Assembly: GCF_005502745.1 (NCBI RefSeq)
Contig: NZ_SCNL01000014.1
Location: 35,057-99,056, forward strand
Source of the DNA: Sphingomonas sp. 3P27F8
GTDB lineage: Bacteria > Pseudomonadota > Alphaproteobacteria > Sphingomonadales > Sphingomonadaceae
Reading direction: 5' to 3'
Length of the DNA stretch: 64,000 bases
Shown here: one piece after another, positions 13,749 to 22,020 of the stretch
Numbering within the stretch: the stretch's first letter is position 1
Layout: the number at the start of each line of letters is the position of its first letter
Notes under the pieces: generated by a model
What the model was told of the DNA's origin: nothing
Databases searched by the model: none
What the model saw: the letters and a program-made list of their open reading frames with translations, nothing else
Position numbers and translations under genes: made by a program

Positions 13749-16611
13749 ATGCGCAGCATCCTCGCCTTCTACGAAATCGACCGTGCCTGGGGCGGCCCCG
13801 AGGAAGGGGGATGGTGTGCGCCGTTGTGGCGCGAGAAAGGAGTGCGTCTGATGACGTGATGCTTGTTGGCAATGGCATCTGCCCACCGAGCTTACCGGTG
13901 CCCTCGGGCTGAAACTTCGAAAGGAGAACGGGACCATAGCATGCTCGGAAAAGGCCCAAAGTGAATAGTCGCATTGAAGCAACGGGTCAGGGCAAGACGG
14001 TTATGGTGAACGCTACACTGCGTGAAGCCCAATCTCTCGCGGCCTAAACCCTTGGCGGCGAGGAAAGCGACTGAAACCCCGCACCGACGCGTCGGGTCCA
14101 CTCTACCAGCTCGGACCCGAGAAGCGGCCAAGTCCGTACCATCGACTTGACCGGCCAACCTTGTCGGCGTGACCTCCTTCGGAGGACTAGAGATGAAAAG
14201 GCCACCTAAGACCGTTAGCTTATCTCCTTTCACGCGTAACTACGGGACCGCCTGTAGCTGGTCGAGTTATCGACCTGTATGGCGGCGGAGCCGCAATATT
14301 ACCCGAACACCCGGCGTAATTGCCGGGACAGCCCTTGCCTCGGTGAGGGACGGTCGGCCGTATAAGTTCGGGGTGACCCGAGCGAAAGCGCAACCGAGCG
14401 GGGGAAGTGCGGCAGCTTCGATCCAGCATCGAACCAGGGCGGAGGTCTGCTGATGCAACCCTGTGCCGCCTTGAAAAGGCTGGAATCACTTGGAACGATT
14501 GCCTTGACCGGCAAACGTGTGAACGGTGTGTTCCGACTGCTGCTATCCCGCTCCTTGTGGGTGGAAGCTTTGGGCCGCATCCAACAGAACCGTGGGGCAG
14601 AGACCCCCGGCATCGACCGTGAGGCCGTAACCGATCTCGACGAAAGCCGGATCGATGCGGTGATCGCGCAACTCTCGGCGGGCACGTATCGCCCGCAGCC
14701 GGTCAGGCGCGTCCACATCCCCAAGACCAACGGTAAAACAAGACCGCTCGGCATCCCGACTGCAACCGACCGACTGGTGCAGGAAGTGGTCAGGATGATC
14801 CTGAACGAAGTCTATGAACCGATCTTCTCTGATCGGTCACACGGCTTTCGACGGGGGCGGTCGTGTCACACGGCGCTCGACCATGTCCGCAAGACATGGA
14901 AGGGCGTGAAGTGGCTGATCGAAGTCGATGTCGAAGGATACTTCGACAACATCTCTCACGAGAAATTGTTGAGCCTGCTTGAACGTCGCATTGATGATAG
15001 GCGGTTTACCGCTCTCATCAGTGCGATGCTGAAGGCAGGGTATCTGGAGCAGCAGCGTTTCCACGAAACCTATAGTGGCACGCCGCAAGGAGGCATCGTC
15101 TCGCCTCTGCTCGCGAACGTCTACCTGCACGAGCTTGACCATTATGTGGAAGGGCTCGTCGCTGGCTTCGACAAGGGTGCCCAACGTCGCAAATCGGCGG
15201 AATACAGGCACCTTCAGCGCCGTTCCGAGTACGCCCGGAAGCGCGTGGCTGCGCTGCGTGACAAAGGGCAGGTTGATGAAATCCAACCATGGCTGGACCG
15301 AATAAAGGAGACGCTCGCGGCGATGCGCAAGCTACCCGCGACGGACCCGTTCGATCCAGACTTTCGACGCCTTCGCTACGTCCGGTACGCCGACGACTTC
15401 CTTCTGGGGGTTATCGGCAGCCGGGCCGAGGCCGAAGAGATCAAGGCCGCCATCGAGGGCTTCCTCGCGAGCGAGCTTGAGCTCCGAACGTCCCCGTTGA
15501 AAAGCGGGATCCGCGAGGCTCGGAAGGGAGCAAGGTTCCTTGGCTACGACGTGCGCACTCGCACGGCGTCCGACCGGCTCGTCAAACAACGGGCACGGAC
15601 GGGCATCGTCGCAGTCAAGCGGACGGTGACGGATCAAATTCAGTTGCTGGTCCCGCGCGACAAGGTGCAATCGTTCAGCCAGAGGCACGGCTATGGTCAG
15701 TTCGACTTGGGACGGGCTGTGCACCGTCCGGGCCTGCTTCACATGGATGATGCGGAGATCGTCAAGGTCTACAACGCCGAACTTCGCGGCTTTGCAAATT
15801 ACTATGCCTTGGCCGTGGATGTGAAAGGCGCACTCAACAAGCTCGAGTTTCTCTGGCGCGGTAGTCTGTTCAAGACGCTCGCGCACAAGCATCGGACAAG
15901 CCTAATGGCTTCGCTCCGGCGCCTCAGGGTTGGCCCGGGCAGGTACGTAGTGCGTATCGGCGTTGGGAGGGATGAGAGGAGGATCGCGGTTTGGCGACTG
16001 GCGGAACTCGATCGTAGGCCGGTGTTCTGGCCGTCGGTCGACAACACGCCTCGCACGGAAGCTCTTCGGTTAAGCAGGACCAACCTGACTGACCGAGTGC
16101 TCGCCCAAGCATGCTCCGCATGTGGCGGCACCGATGGACCGTTCCATCTTCACCACAGCAACCCCGTGCGTCGCATGAGGGATGGGCCGGTGTTCCGGAG
16201 GCTTCACGCCGAACGGGCCCGGAAGACGAGGCCGCTTTGCGCGCCCTGTCATCAACTCCTTCATGCAGGGAAGCTGCCGGACTTTCGTTCTACAGTGCCC
16301 GGAGCGGAGAGCCGGATGCAGTGAAAGTTGCACGTCCGGTTCGGAGGGGGGCAGTGGGGTGTTCTCTCGTAGACGCCACCCTGCCTACCCTACGGTACGA
16401 CACCGGCACCTTCGTCCGCGTGATCGCCCTCCATTACCACGACGAGGCCGCGGTCGCGGCGATGCGCCGCGCCAACCGGCTGCTCGAGCGCCTGCAGCGG
16501 CATCGCCCGCCGGTGGATTCGGCTGCCTACACCGGCGGACGCTTCCGCGCCTTCAGCTTCTCCGGCCTCCCGCCCACGCGGTTTCCCGCACGTCGCCCGG
16601 AATATTCCTGA
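13749..16611 (+). CDS. conserved hypothetical gene split by group II intron
   Basis: Exon 1 is 13749-13815 ([22 protein letters not shown] plus one base) and exon 2 is 16394-16611. Joining them restores one frame of 95 codons with no loss: ...[17 protein letters not shown]...PARRPEYS. Without splicing, translation would run into the intron and stop after six or so extra codons past the insertion region. The product is a short soluble protein with the segment [19 protein letters not shown]; no known function. Expression therefore depends on RNA splicing by the intron. It has a polypurine/hairpin leader. Confidence 0.75.
14453..16324 (+). CDS. ltrA: group II intron reverse transcriptase/maturase
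   Basis: 623 residues, start after GGAGG. Domains: N-terminal RT0/RT1 ([19 protein letters not shown] then TPGIDRE), RT2-RT7 with [20 protein letters not shown] and the catalytic YADD at 312-315 ([12 protein letters not shown]), maturase (X) domain about 390-510, and a C-terminal HNH endonuclease with CSACGG (554-559), HLHH and [12 protein letters not shown]. It reverse-transcribes the intron into DNA targets and assists splicing. All motifs look intact, so the intron is probably mobile. Unusually, the frame continues into domain V and stops inside it. Confidence 0.93.
   Translation: MQPCAALKRLESLGTIALTGKRVNGVFRLLLSRSLWVEALGRIQQNRGAETPGIDREAVTDLDESRIDAVIAQLSAGTYRPQPVRRVHIPKTNGKTRPLGIPTATDRLVQEVVRMILNEVYEPIFSDRSHGFRRGRSCHTALDHVRKTWKGVKWLIEVDVEGYFDNISHEKLLSLLERRIDDRRFTALISAMLKAGYLEQQRFHETYSGTPQGGIVSPLLANVYLHELDHYVEGLVAGFDKGAQRRKSAEYRHLQRRSEYARKRVAALRDKGQVDEIQPWLDRIKETLAAMRKLPATDPFDPDFRRLRYVRYADDFLLGVIGSRAEAEEIKAAIEGFLASELELRTSPLKSGIREARKGARFLGYDVRTRTASDRLVKQRARTGIVAVKRTVTDQIQLLVPRDKVQSFSQRHGYGQFDLGRAVHRPGLLHMDDAEIVKVYNAELRGFANYYALAVDVKGALNKLEFLWRGSLFKTLAHKHRTSLMASLRRLRVGPGRYVVRIGVGRDERRIAVWRLAELDRRPVFWPSVDNTPRTEALRLSRTNLTDRVLAQACSACGGTDGPFHLHHSNPVRRMRDGPVFRRLHAERARKTRPLCAPCHQLLHAGKLPDFRSTVPGAESRMQ
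16309..16342 (+). ncRNA. group II intron domain V
   Basis: 34-nt hairpin beginning GAGCCGG, with the AGC catalytic triad, a GAAA tetraloop and ending CCGGTTC. The IEP stop codon (16322-16324) lies in its apical stem. Confidence 0.9.
16344..16393 (+). ncRNA. group II intron domain VI with branch A
   Basis: Stem AGGG(G)GG-CAG pairs with CTG-CC-T-A-CCCT at the very 3' end; the unpaired A (16387) seven bases from the border is the likely branch point. The upper part (GGGGTG/CGCC-A-CC) forms a second helix. Confidence 0.75.
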
Positions 16612-16633
16612 CCCAGCAGAAAGGGACCAGCCC

Positions 16634-17152
16634 ATGTATCGCGTCCATTATTTCGACACCAGCGAAGCCGCGCATGACGCCTGTCTCGATGACGGTCCCT
16701 GCATCGAGGAAGGCGACGTTCTCGCCATCCTGTCGGAGGGCGTCATCGGTCTCGCCTCGACCGATCCGATCGCCGTCACCCTCGACCCCGGCGCACTGCG
16801 CATCGTCCGCCCGATGGCGATGGACGTGCTGCTAGCAGAACTCGTCCACGGCGCCTCCCAGATCCGCCGCGCGGTCGCGACCGCCCTCCTGCACCATTTG
16901 CCCGTGCAGCCCCATTTCCTCGCCTTCGTCGCGCCGGCGCTGCCCTATCCCTATCCGCAGACCGTCGTCGCGCTCTCGTTCGACGATATCATGCTGACGA
17001 TCGATGCGATCCACCACCGTATCACGGCGCTCGAACGCCGGTTGGGGACACTCGAATCCGACAGCGCGCACGCCTTCTTCCTGCAACGCTCGATCGATCA
17101 TCTGTCGGCCGCCCGGAAGCGCCTCATGCGACATCCGCGACCGCCTCGCTGA
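16634..17152 (+). CDS. hypothetical protein
   Basis: 172 residues. N-terminal beta-rich domain (MYRVHYFDTSEAAHDACL, DVLAILSEGVIGLASTDP) then two long helices (LLAELVHGASQIRRAVATAL; ITALERRLGTLES) and a basic tail RKRLMRHPRPPR. No motif recognised. AGAAAGG precedes the start, 22 bases after the intron-split gene, so both likely share a transcript. Confidence 0.6.
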   Translation: MYRVHYFDTSEAAHDACLDDGPCIEEGDVLAILSEGVIGLASTDPIAVTLDPGALRIVRPMAMDVLLAELVHGASQIRRAVATALLHHLPVQPHFLAFVAPALPYPYPQTVVALSFDDIMLTIDAIHHRITALERRLGTLESDSAHAFFLQRSIDHLSAARKRLMRHPRPPR

Positions 17153-17196
17153 ACGGCACGGCATCGCCTCGCGACGATGCCGGCACCGGCTGCGCC

Positions 17197-17253
17197 GGAA
17201 GGAGAGAGGGACCGGATCGGCATCCTGGACATGGGGTCCGGGCATTTTGCCGA
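17197..17253 (+). promoter_or_regulatory. leader: polypurine tract plus hairpin (6)
   Basis: Purine run 17197-17211, then TCGGCA (17217-17222) with TGCCGA (17248-17253), and inside it GGAC-ATGGG-GTCC (17227-17239). The core GGACATGGGGTCC recurs in the two DUF736 leaders. ATG follows at 17266. Confidence 0.65.
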
Positions 17254-17265
17254 AAGGTCACGATC

Positions 17266-17793
17266 ATGTGCATCGATCCCAACGCCGAGCCCGTCGCCTT
17301 CGCGCTCGACACCAAACTCTGCCACCTCCTGCCCACGCTGACCGAGCCGCACCGCGAAGCCATCGCCCAGGATCTCGCGCGCACCGCCATCTTCATGGCG
17401 ACCGCAATGGCGGCCGACATGGCGCAGGACGCGGTGAACGGCCTCGTGCCGATCCCGAAGATGCCGACGCTCGGCAAGCCGCCCGCACCCGCGCTGGTCC
17501 CACAGGCGCAAACGCCGCGCGATACCGTGCTGCTGACCCCCGCGGTCGCGCCCGTCGTCACGATCAAGGCCAAAACGACCGACGTCACCGTCGCCGGCTT
17601 CGACCAGCGTCAAGGCTACACGTTCGGGATCGACAACAAGTCCGACCGGCTGATCGACATCCGCCACGCCGGCAAATGCTGGTGCATCGATCCGAGCGAC
17701 GAGGCGACCGACGTCGTCAGCCGCGCGATCGGCGCGCTCGCCGCGGCGCACGCCGATATCGGCACCGCGCTCACCGACCAGCTCGCCCACTGA
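17266..17793 (+). CDS. hypothetical protein
   Basis: 175 residues. Helical N-terminus (LCHLLPTLTEPHREAIAQDL, then a Met/Ala-rich helix TAIFMATAMAADMAQDAVNG that could be weakly membrane-seeking), a Pro-rich linker (about 65-95) and a beta-rich C-terminal part with KCWCIDPSDE. No known family. AAAGG lies upstream of the start within the leader hairpin region. Confidence 0.55.
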   Translation: MCIDPNAEPVAFALDTKLCHLLPTLTEPHREAIAQDLARTAIFMATAMAADMAQDAVNGLVPIPKMPTLGKPPAPALVPQAQTPRDTVLLTPAVAPVVTIKAKTTDVTVAGFDQRQGYTFGIDNKSDRLIDIRHAGKCWCIDPSDEATDVVSRAIGALAAAHADIGTALTDQLAH

Positions 17794-17822
17794 GCACCGA
17801 CATCGTCCGCCTGCCGCACGAT

Positions 17823-18316
17823 CCACCGTCCGCGTGAAGACGCGGTCGGTGAGGGGCGCTCATCGCGCCCTGCCCGGCCGAAGGGCCGGGGAGGGGAGGA
17901 GGATTGAAGATCGGTGTCGAGGACATGGGGTCCAGCACGACATCACAGGAGACACGTCATGAACATCGGTCAGATCAAGCAGAACGACGCGGGCATTTTC
18001 ATGGGCCGCATTTCCACCCTCGCCGTCGCGATGACGATCGCGCTCAAGCCGGTCCAGTCGTCCAACCCGCGCGCGCCGCGCTACGAGATCCACGCGCTCA
18101 CCCCGGGCCGGACGTGGGTGCAGGTCGGGGCGTTCTTCGAACTCACCTCGAACAACACCGGCGAGGCGTTCCTGAACGGCCGCATCGACGATCCGTCGCT
18201 CGCCGCGCCGCTGCAGGTCTCGGCCTTCCGCCAGGACGACGGCTCGTACAACGTCGTGTGGCAGCGCGCCCAGAAGCGCCGCGATGTCGGTGCCGCGCTC
18301 GGCGTCAAGGCGGATG
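17823..18316 (+). repeat. direct repeat copy A (leader plus DUF736)
   Basis: About 490 bases nearly identical to 19313-19805, covering a CCCGGCC hairpin, the polypurine leader and the first 119 codons of the DUF736 gene. Differences are scattered, mostly at third codon positions, plus small indels in the leader. Confidence 0.9.
17873..17942 (+). promoter_or_regulatory. leader: polypurine tract plus hairpin (7)
   Basis: Hairpin CCCGGCC-GAAG-GGCCGGG (17873-17890), purine run 17887-17903, then TGTCG (17915-17919) with CGACA (17938-17942) enclosing GGAC-ATGGG-GTCC. Ribosome site AGGAGA and ATG 17959 follow. Confidence 0.65.
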
Positions 18317-18480
18317 ACGATCTGTCGCCGCCGTTCGGCGCCGATGGCGGCCCGGTCGGCAACGGCCCCGATCACGATGCGGGCACCACCGACAACGGCC
18401 TGGGCGAAACCACCGCCCCGGTCGAGGAGCCGGTCGGCAAGGGCCGCGGTCGCCGCCAGCGCGTCGCCGAGGACGCCTGA
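17959..18480 (+). CDS. DUF736 family protein, copy A
   Basis: 173 residues; the first 119 (MNIGQIKQNDAGIFMGRIST ... GALGVKADD) are the DUF736 domain, a small beta-rich protein common on alphaproteobacterial plasmids beside ssb, relaxase and DUF2493 genes; function unknown. The C-terminal 50 residues are an acidic, Gly-rich tail ending in KGRGRRQR, absent from copy B. Start supported by AGGAG. A strong terminator follows at 18564. Confidence 0.88.
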   Translation: MNIGQIKQNDAGIFMGRISTLAVAMTIALKPVQSSNPRAPRYEIHALTPGRTWVQVGAFFELTSNNTGEAFLNGRIDDPSLAAPLQVSAFRQDDGSYNVVWQRAQKRRDVGAALGVKADDDLSPPFGADGGPVGNGPDHDAGTTDNGLGETTAPVEEPVGKGRGRRQRVAEDA

Positions 18481-18563
18481 TCCACCCCCGGTGCCGTGCA
18501 CTCCCTCACGGCACCGCATGGCGCACGGGCGCGCCCCCTTTCGCTCCCGCACGCCGAAACTCG

Positions 18564-18597
18564 GGGCAACGCCGGCACACGGCGTCGCCCTTTTTTT
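18564..18597 (+). terminator. Rho-independent terminator
   Basis: GGGC-A-ACGCCG pairs with CGGCGT-C-GCCC around a GCACA loop and is followed by seven T. Ends the DUF736 copy A transcript. Confidence 0.85.
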
Positions 18598-18711
18598 GCT
18601 TCATGGGCTCCAGTCCCGATTCAACACCGTATCGGATCGATAATTTAGCTATTCCTTCGCTTTATCGCCGTATAAGCACAGGATATCGCAGTTCGAACCT
18701 GGGCCACGCTC

Positions 18712-18799
18712 AAGGGAAGGGGGTGATGAATGGATAGCCGGGCGAATGGTGATGACACCGCTCGCGGGACCGGCACGTCCACTTCATCACGAGGTCCCG
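18712..18799 (+). promoter_or_regulatory. leader: polypurine tract plus hairpin (9)
   Basis: Purine run 18712-18723, then GTGATGAA (18723-18730) with TTCATCAC (18783-18790), and CGGGACC (18765-18771) with GGTCCCG (18793-18799); the two pairings are partly exclusive, as in a switch. ATG 18802 follows. Confidence 0.55.
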
Positions 18800-18801
18800 A
18801 C

Positions 18802-19260
18802 ATGGCCGACCGCGTCTCCGTCTCCATTACGATCGGGGGGAAACTTCCCGCCGATCGACTGCCCGAACTGTACAAACTCGCCGATTTCTACGGCCTCTCG
18901 ACCGAATGGGGGGGAGAACCGCTTGAATCCGTTACATCCGGCGAACCCCTGCGCCTCCATGCTCACGAGGTCCAGAACGGCAATATCGAGGATATCGAGG
19001 ACTTCTGCTGCACCAACGACCTTCCGTTCAGGACGTGGTCGGGAGGCTCGCCCGGGTCGTTCTCGCCCGAGGTTCGGGTCTGGCCAGGTCATGGTCCGCG
19101 CGCGATATTCTCGGCCGACGACAACGAAAGCGTCGTGCTGACGCTTCAGGAATACAATGCTCTAGGTGACCTCGCCGCGATCGGTGAGCACTTCCGGTTG
19201 GGTGGCTTCAAACCGCCTGCGCTCTCCATCGTCCCGGGAAAGCCTGAGACCGATAGCTAA
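18802..19260 (+). CDS. conserved hypothetical protein
   Basis: 152 residues (MADRVSVSITIGGKLPADRL), acidic, alpha/beta, with WPGHGPRAIFSADDNESVVL. An in-frame ATG at 18730 would add 24 residues, but that DNA forms the leader hairpin, so the start at 18802 is preferred. Lies between the two DUF736 copies. No known family. Confidence 0.6.
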   Translation: MADRVSVSITIGGKLPADRLPELYKLADFYGLSTEWGGEPLESVTSGEPLRLHAHEVQNGNIEDIEDFCCTNDLPFRTWSGGSPGSFSPEVRVWPGHGPRAIFSADDNESVVLTLQEYNALGDLAAIGEHFRLGGFKPPALSIVPGKPETDS

Positions 19261-19312
19261 CAGCGCCATCGGCACATCCTCCTGACCTAGCCCGATCCGC
19301 GTCCCGCACGCA

Positions 19313-19805
19313 CCACCGTCCGCGTGAAGAACGCGGTCGGTGAGGGGCGCTCATCGCGCCCTGCCCGGCCGAAGGGCCGGGGAGGGGAGGAGGATTGAAG
19401 ATCGGTGTCGAGGACATGGGGTCCAGCACGACATCAGGAGACACGTCATGAACATCGGTCAGATCAAGCAGAACGACGCGGGCATCTTCATGGGCCGCAT
19501 TTCCACCCTCGCGGTCGCGATGACGATCGCGCTGAAGCCGGTCCAGTCGTCCAATCCGCGCGCCCCGCGCTACGAGATCCATGCGCTCACCCCGGGCCGG
19601 ACGTGGGTGCAGGTCGGCGCGTTCTTTGAACTCACCTCCAACAACACCGGCGAGGCGTTCCTCAACGGCCGCATCGACGATCCGTCGCTCGCCGCGCCGC
19701 TCCAGGTCTCGGCCTTCCGCCAGGACGACGGCTCGTACAACGTCGTGTGGCAGCGCGCCCAGAAGCGCCGCGACGTCGGTGCCGCGCTCGGGGTCAAGGC
19801 GGACG
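19313..19805 (+). repeat. direct repeat copy B (leader plus DUF736)
   Basis: Second copy of the segment at 17823-18316. The leader has two bases fewer just before the ribosome site (ACATCAGGAG instead of ACATCACAGGAG). Confidence 0.9.
19364..19433 (+). promoter_or_regulatory. leader: polypurine tract plus hairpin (8)
   Basis: Same elements as leader 7: CCCGGCC hairpin from 19364, purine tract, TGTCG (19406-19410) with CGACA (19429-19433), core GGACATGGGGTCC. Here an 11-codon frame starting at that ATG ends on the TGA overlapping the DUF736 start; copy A does not keep this frame. Confidence 0.65.
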
Positions 19806-19924
19806 ATGGCGAACCCGCGCTGCCTTTCACCGCCGATGGCCGTGACGTGGCGACCTCGGGCGCAGGCGATGACACCGGAGACGGGCTGGGTGCCAGCACC
19901 GCGCCGGTCGACGAGAGGGTCTGA
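19448..19924 (+). CDS. DUF736 family protein, copy B
   Basis: 158 residues; residues 1-119 are nearly identical to copy A, but the C-terminal tail is unrelated (EPALPFTADGRDVATSGAGD) and shorter. The synonymous pattern of differences shows both copies are kept under protein-level constraint. Start fixed by AGGAG and family alignment. Function unknown. Confidence 0.88.
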   Translation: MNIGQIKQNDAGIFMGRISTLAVAMTIALKPVQSSNPRAPRYEIHALTPGRTWVQVGAFFELTSNNTGEAFLNGRIDDPSLAAPLQVSAFRQDDGSYNVVWQRAQKRRDVGAALGVKADDGEPALPFTADGRDVATSGAGDDTGDGLGASTAPVDERV

Positions 19925-19932
19925 CCGGCATC

Positions 19933-19954
19933 GGGCGGCGCTGACGCGTCGCCC
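19933..19954 (+). terminator. terminator-like hairpin
   Basis: GGGCGGCGC-TGAC-GCGTCGCCC a few bases after the DUF736 copy B stop. No clear T run follows. Confidence 0.4.
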
Positions 19955-20040
19955 GTATCGCCACCTCGACGGGGATCGCTTCATCGCCGAAGCGGTCCCT
20001 GTTGCCGTTAGTGCCTGTTGCAGCCGCGCGGTCCGTGGTG

Positions 20041-20077
20041 TACGGATTGTCTTCCGTTTTACGGAAGATACGGATTC
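20041..20077. promoter_or_regulatory. putative operator of the toxin-antitoxin operon
   Basis: TCTTCCG-TTTTA-CGGAAGA (20050-20068) is a perfect inverted repeat flanked by direct repeats TACGGATT (20041, 20069). It lies about 120 bases before the antitoxin start in an AT-richer patch, where Phd/YefM antitoxins usually autorepress. Confidence 0.45.
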
Positions 20078-20192
20078 CCATGTAACAGAAAGATGGCCGT
20101 TACAACATTGGCAGGACCAGATGAGGGTCCCATCCTGGAGGGACGCAGGGCTTAATCGATCCCCGGCCGCGTAACGAAAGATGAGGGAAACC

Positions 20193-20459
20193 ATGACCCC
20201 TACAATCGAAAAGGCCAGATCGACCGACGTGTCGAAGCGGTTCGGCTTCTATTACGACGAGGCGATGACGCATCCGATCGCAATCGAGCGCAACGGCGCT
20301 GCCCGCGTGGTCATGCTACCCGCCTCCGAGTTCGAACGCTTGTCCCGCCTCGATCACCTCGCGCTCTCGCCGCAGGAGTTGAGCGATGAAGCCATCCACG
20401 CCATCAGGACCGCGACGCCCAGCGCCGGGTCCGTCCAGAACGATCAGTACGTCGATTGA
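20193..20459 (+). CDS. Phd/YefM-type antitoxin
   Basis: 88 residues. STDVSKRFGFYYDEAMTHPI and RVVMLPASEFERLSRL are the N-terminal DNA-binding fold and following helix of Phd/YefM antitoxins, which neutralise the cognate toxin and repress their own operon. The ATG at 20193 is preferred over 20181 because GAGGG lies between them at proper spacing. The 3' end overlaps the toxin frame, and an operator-like repeat sits upstream. Confidence 0.75.
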   Translation: MTPTIEKARSTDVSKRFGFYYDEAMTHPIAIERNGAARVVMLPASEFERLSRLDHLALSPQELSDEAIHAIRTATPSAGSVQNDQYVD

Positions 20460-20853
20460 ACCGCAAGCCGGTGACCTGATCTGGTATTTCTACCTCTGGC
20501 GGCATGAACATAACCGGGGCGACGAGGACGGCTCGAAACTCCGCCCCTGCATGGTGGTTGGCAGCTATCGCTCAGCCGGAAGGCTCCGTGTCCTGATGGT
20601 GCCACTGACGACGCGCGATTATTCACCGGCTGCATCCATCCCTCTGCCGCCGCGATTCATTGAGGCCTTCGGCCTCGATGACCGATCACGCATCGTGTGG
20701 GACGACGTGAACGATTTCGCATGGGTCGGACCCGACGTTCGCGCCGGTAACGACGGTAGCACCATCATCGCCGAGGTGCCGAGCCGCATCGTACAACGTG
20801 TCGCGGCGCTGATCGTCGAGCATCGGATCACCCCCACCCGGCGAACCGAGTAG
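20386..20853 (+). CDS. PemK/MazF-like toxin
   Basis: Up to 155 residues. The conserved part begins at about residue 24: PQAGDLIWYFYLWRHE, KLRPCMVV and RVLMVPLTT follow the PemK/MazF order (GDIv..., RP.lV, PlTt) of mRNA-cleaving or plasmid-maintenance toxins. The only in-frame ATG upstream (20386) lies 74 bases inside the antitoxin gene, so the true start is uncertain and may be a rare codon near 20440. Overlap with the Phd-like gene supports a toxin-antitoxin pair. Confidence 0.65.
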   Translation: MKPSTPSGPRRPAPGPSRTISTSIEPQAGDLIWYFYLWRHEHNRGDEDGSKLRPCMVVGSYRSAGRLRVLMVPLTTRDYSPAASIPLPPRFIEAFGLDDRSRIVWDDVNDFAWVGPDVRAGNDGSTIIAEVPSRIVQRVAALIVEHRITPTRRTE

Positions 20854-21543
20854 GCGATCGATCCTCGCCAACCCGAAGGGCGGCGCCCGCAGACACAGCC
20901 CGGTTCGCTGGCCGAGTGGAAAGATCATCACGATCGGCGATGATCCCGCAGCCGGGCGGCGCGTAAAGCCGTCGCTGTTCTGCCAGCGGGTATCGGCAGG
21001 CGTTTGCCCCCTATGGCGATGAGGACGCCCAGGTCCGATGCGGTTGCCGGCGATCGCCCTGGCGAGGGTCGGCCGTCGGGCGACCTTGCGGCATCCGGTC
21101 TCCTTGCCGGTGCGTCGTCGCCCGGGCGCGGCCGTCCTTGTCGAGCTTCGGAGCGGCACCACGTCGGTCAGCGAGCGACGCTGGCGGCACGCCTGCCTTC
21201 GCGCCGGGTCGTTCGGGGGTACGGGTCAGGCGACCGACATGAGCGGTTCACGAGGTTTGTCCATGGCAATGCCTGCGGGAACCTTGGGCTGATCGACGGC
21301 CCATCCGCCGTTTCGTGTCACCTGCGCCGCGCCCCGGGGCCTCGCAACCCCTTTGGCAGGGCCGTGTTGCCGCGCTTCGCGCGGCTGCCCGCACCACCCC
21401 TGCAAAAGGGGTTCCCCTCCGGTCGACCAGGCCCGCCGCCTGCGCGCCGGCCCAGCTCGCCCTCCGGTGCGACGCCCCGAACCGCGACGCCCTTCAGGTG
21501 ACACCGGCGGACGGACCGCCGACCAACCCAAGGAGGCAATGCC
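20854..21543. other. non-coding segment upstream of ssb
   Basis: 690 bases without a convincing gene; frames are short or antisense-like. It holds a large nested hairpin (21346-21413) and CGGCGG-ACGGA-CCGCCG (21505-21521) just before the ssb ribosome site. Could encode a structured RNA or a single-strand initiation site. Confidence 0.4.
21346..21413. other. 68-nt nested hairpin
   Basis: Arms of 16 bases, AACCCCTTTGGCAGGG and CCCTGCAAAAGGGGTT, pair at 15 of 16 positions and enclose a second stem-loop, GCCGCGC-TT-CGCGCGGC. No T run follows. Sits about 130 bases before ssb. Confidence 0.55.
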
Positions 21544-21882
21544 ATGAACAACGTGAACCTCGTCGGCCGCCTGACCCGCACCCCCGAACTGCGCGAAGTC
21601 AATCGCGCCACCAGCGTCGCGACCATCTTCGTGGCGACCGATCGCCCGAAGCTCAACAAGGACGGCCACACCTACAAAGGCGACGACGGCTTCACCGTCA
21701 AGGAGACCGAATACCACAAGGTCACCTGCTTCAACGGCCTCGCCAAGGCGATCGCCGGCAACCGCAAGAAGGGCGACCTCATCGCCATCGAGGGACGCCT
21801 GCACTACACCCGCTGGCAGGACAGCGACGGCAACGACCGCTACGGCTGCGAGATCATCGCCGATCGCGCCGAGTTCTACTGA
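21544..21882 (+). CDS. ssb: single-stranded DNA-binding protein
   Basis: 112 residues, an SSB OB-fold without the long acidic tail of chromosomal SSB. MNNVNLVGRLTRTPELR, YHKVTCFNGLAKAI and KGDLIAIEGRLHYTRWQD are the typical strands. The missing C-terminal DDDIPF tip means it probably does not recruit the usual SSB partner proteins; short plasmid SSBs of this kind protect single-stranded DNA during transfer. AAGGAGG precedes the start. Confidence 0.92.
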   Translation: MNNVNLVGRLTRTPELREVNRATSVATIFVATDRPKLNKDGHTYKGDDGFTVKETEYHKVTCFNGLAKAIAGNRKKGDLIAIEGRLHYTRWQDSDGNDRYGCEIIADRAEFY

Positions 21883-21896
21883 CCGGCCAGCGAACC

Positions 21897-21920
21897 GGGC
21901 GGCGCCTGCGGGCGTCGCCC
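21897..21920 (+). terminator. terminator-like hairpin after ssb
   Basis: GGGCGGCGCC-TGC-GGGCGTCGCCC, 15 bases after the ssb stop, followed by TTCG. Confidence 0.5.
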
Positions 21921-22020
21921 TTCGCGCATGCTTCATCATCGCCCGCGCAGGACGCCTCGCCCACGGTGCTTCGCACCGCGGCCTTGCGCCAGCGCGCGCT
22001 CACCTGAAAGGTCCGGCACC

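Larger units (their letters stand above)
13816..16393 (+). mobile_element. group II intron with LtrA-type ORF
   Basis: 2,578 bases from GTGCGCC to CCCTAC. The 5' end fits the GUGYG rule (as in Ll.LtrB, GUGCGCC). The 3' end holds a 34-nt domain V (16309-16342) and a domain VI with a bulged A seven bases from the end. A candidate EBS1, ACCAT at 13932-13936, is complementary to the last five bases of exon 1 (ATGGT). These exact borders restore the host frame, which supports them. The ribozyme core (domains I-III) occupies about 13816-14440. Confidence 0.9.

Noticed and set aside
13842..16393. Alternative intron 5' border at GTGCGTC (13842)
   Set aside because: It also fits GUGCG, but splicing there puts the second exon out of frame; the border at 13816 restores the frame and matches the candidate EBS1.
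18730..18801. Upstream start for the gene at 18802
   Set aside because: The extra 24 codons coincide with a leader hairpin of the recurrent type and have no separate ribosome site.
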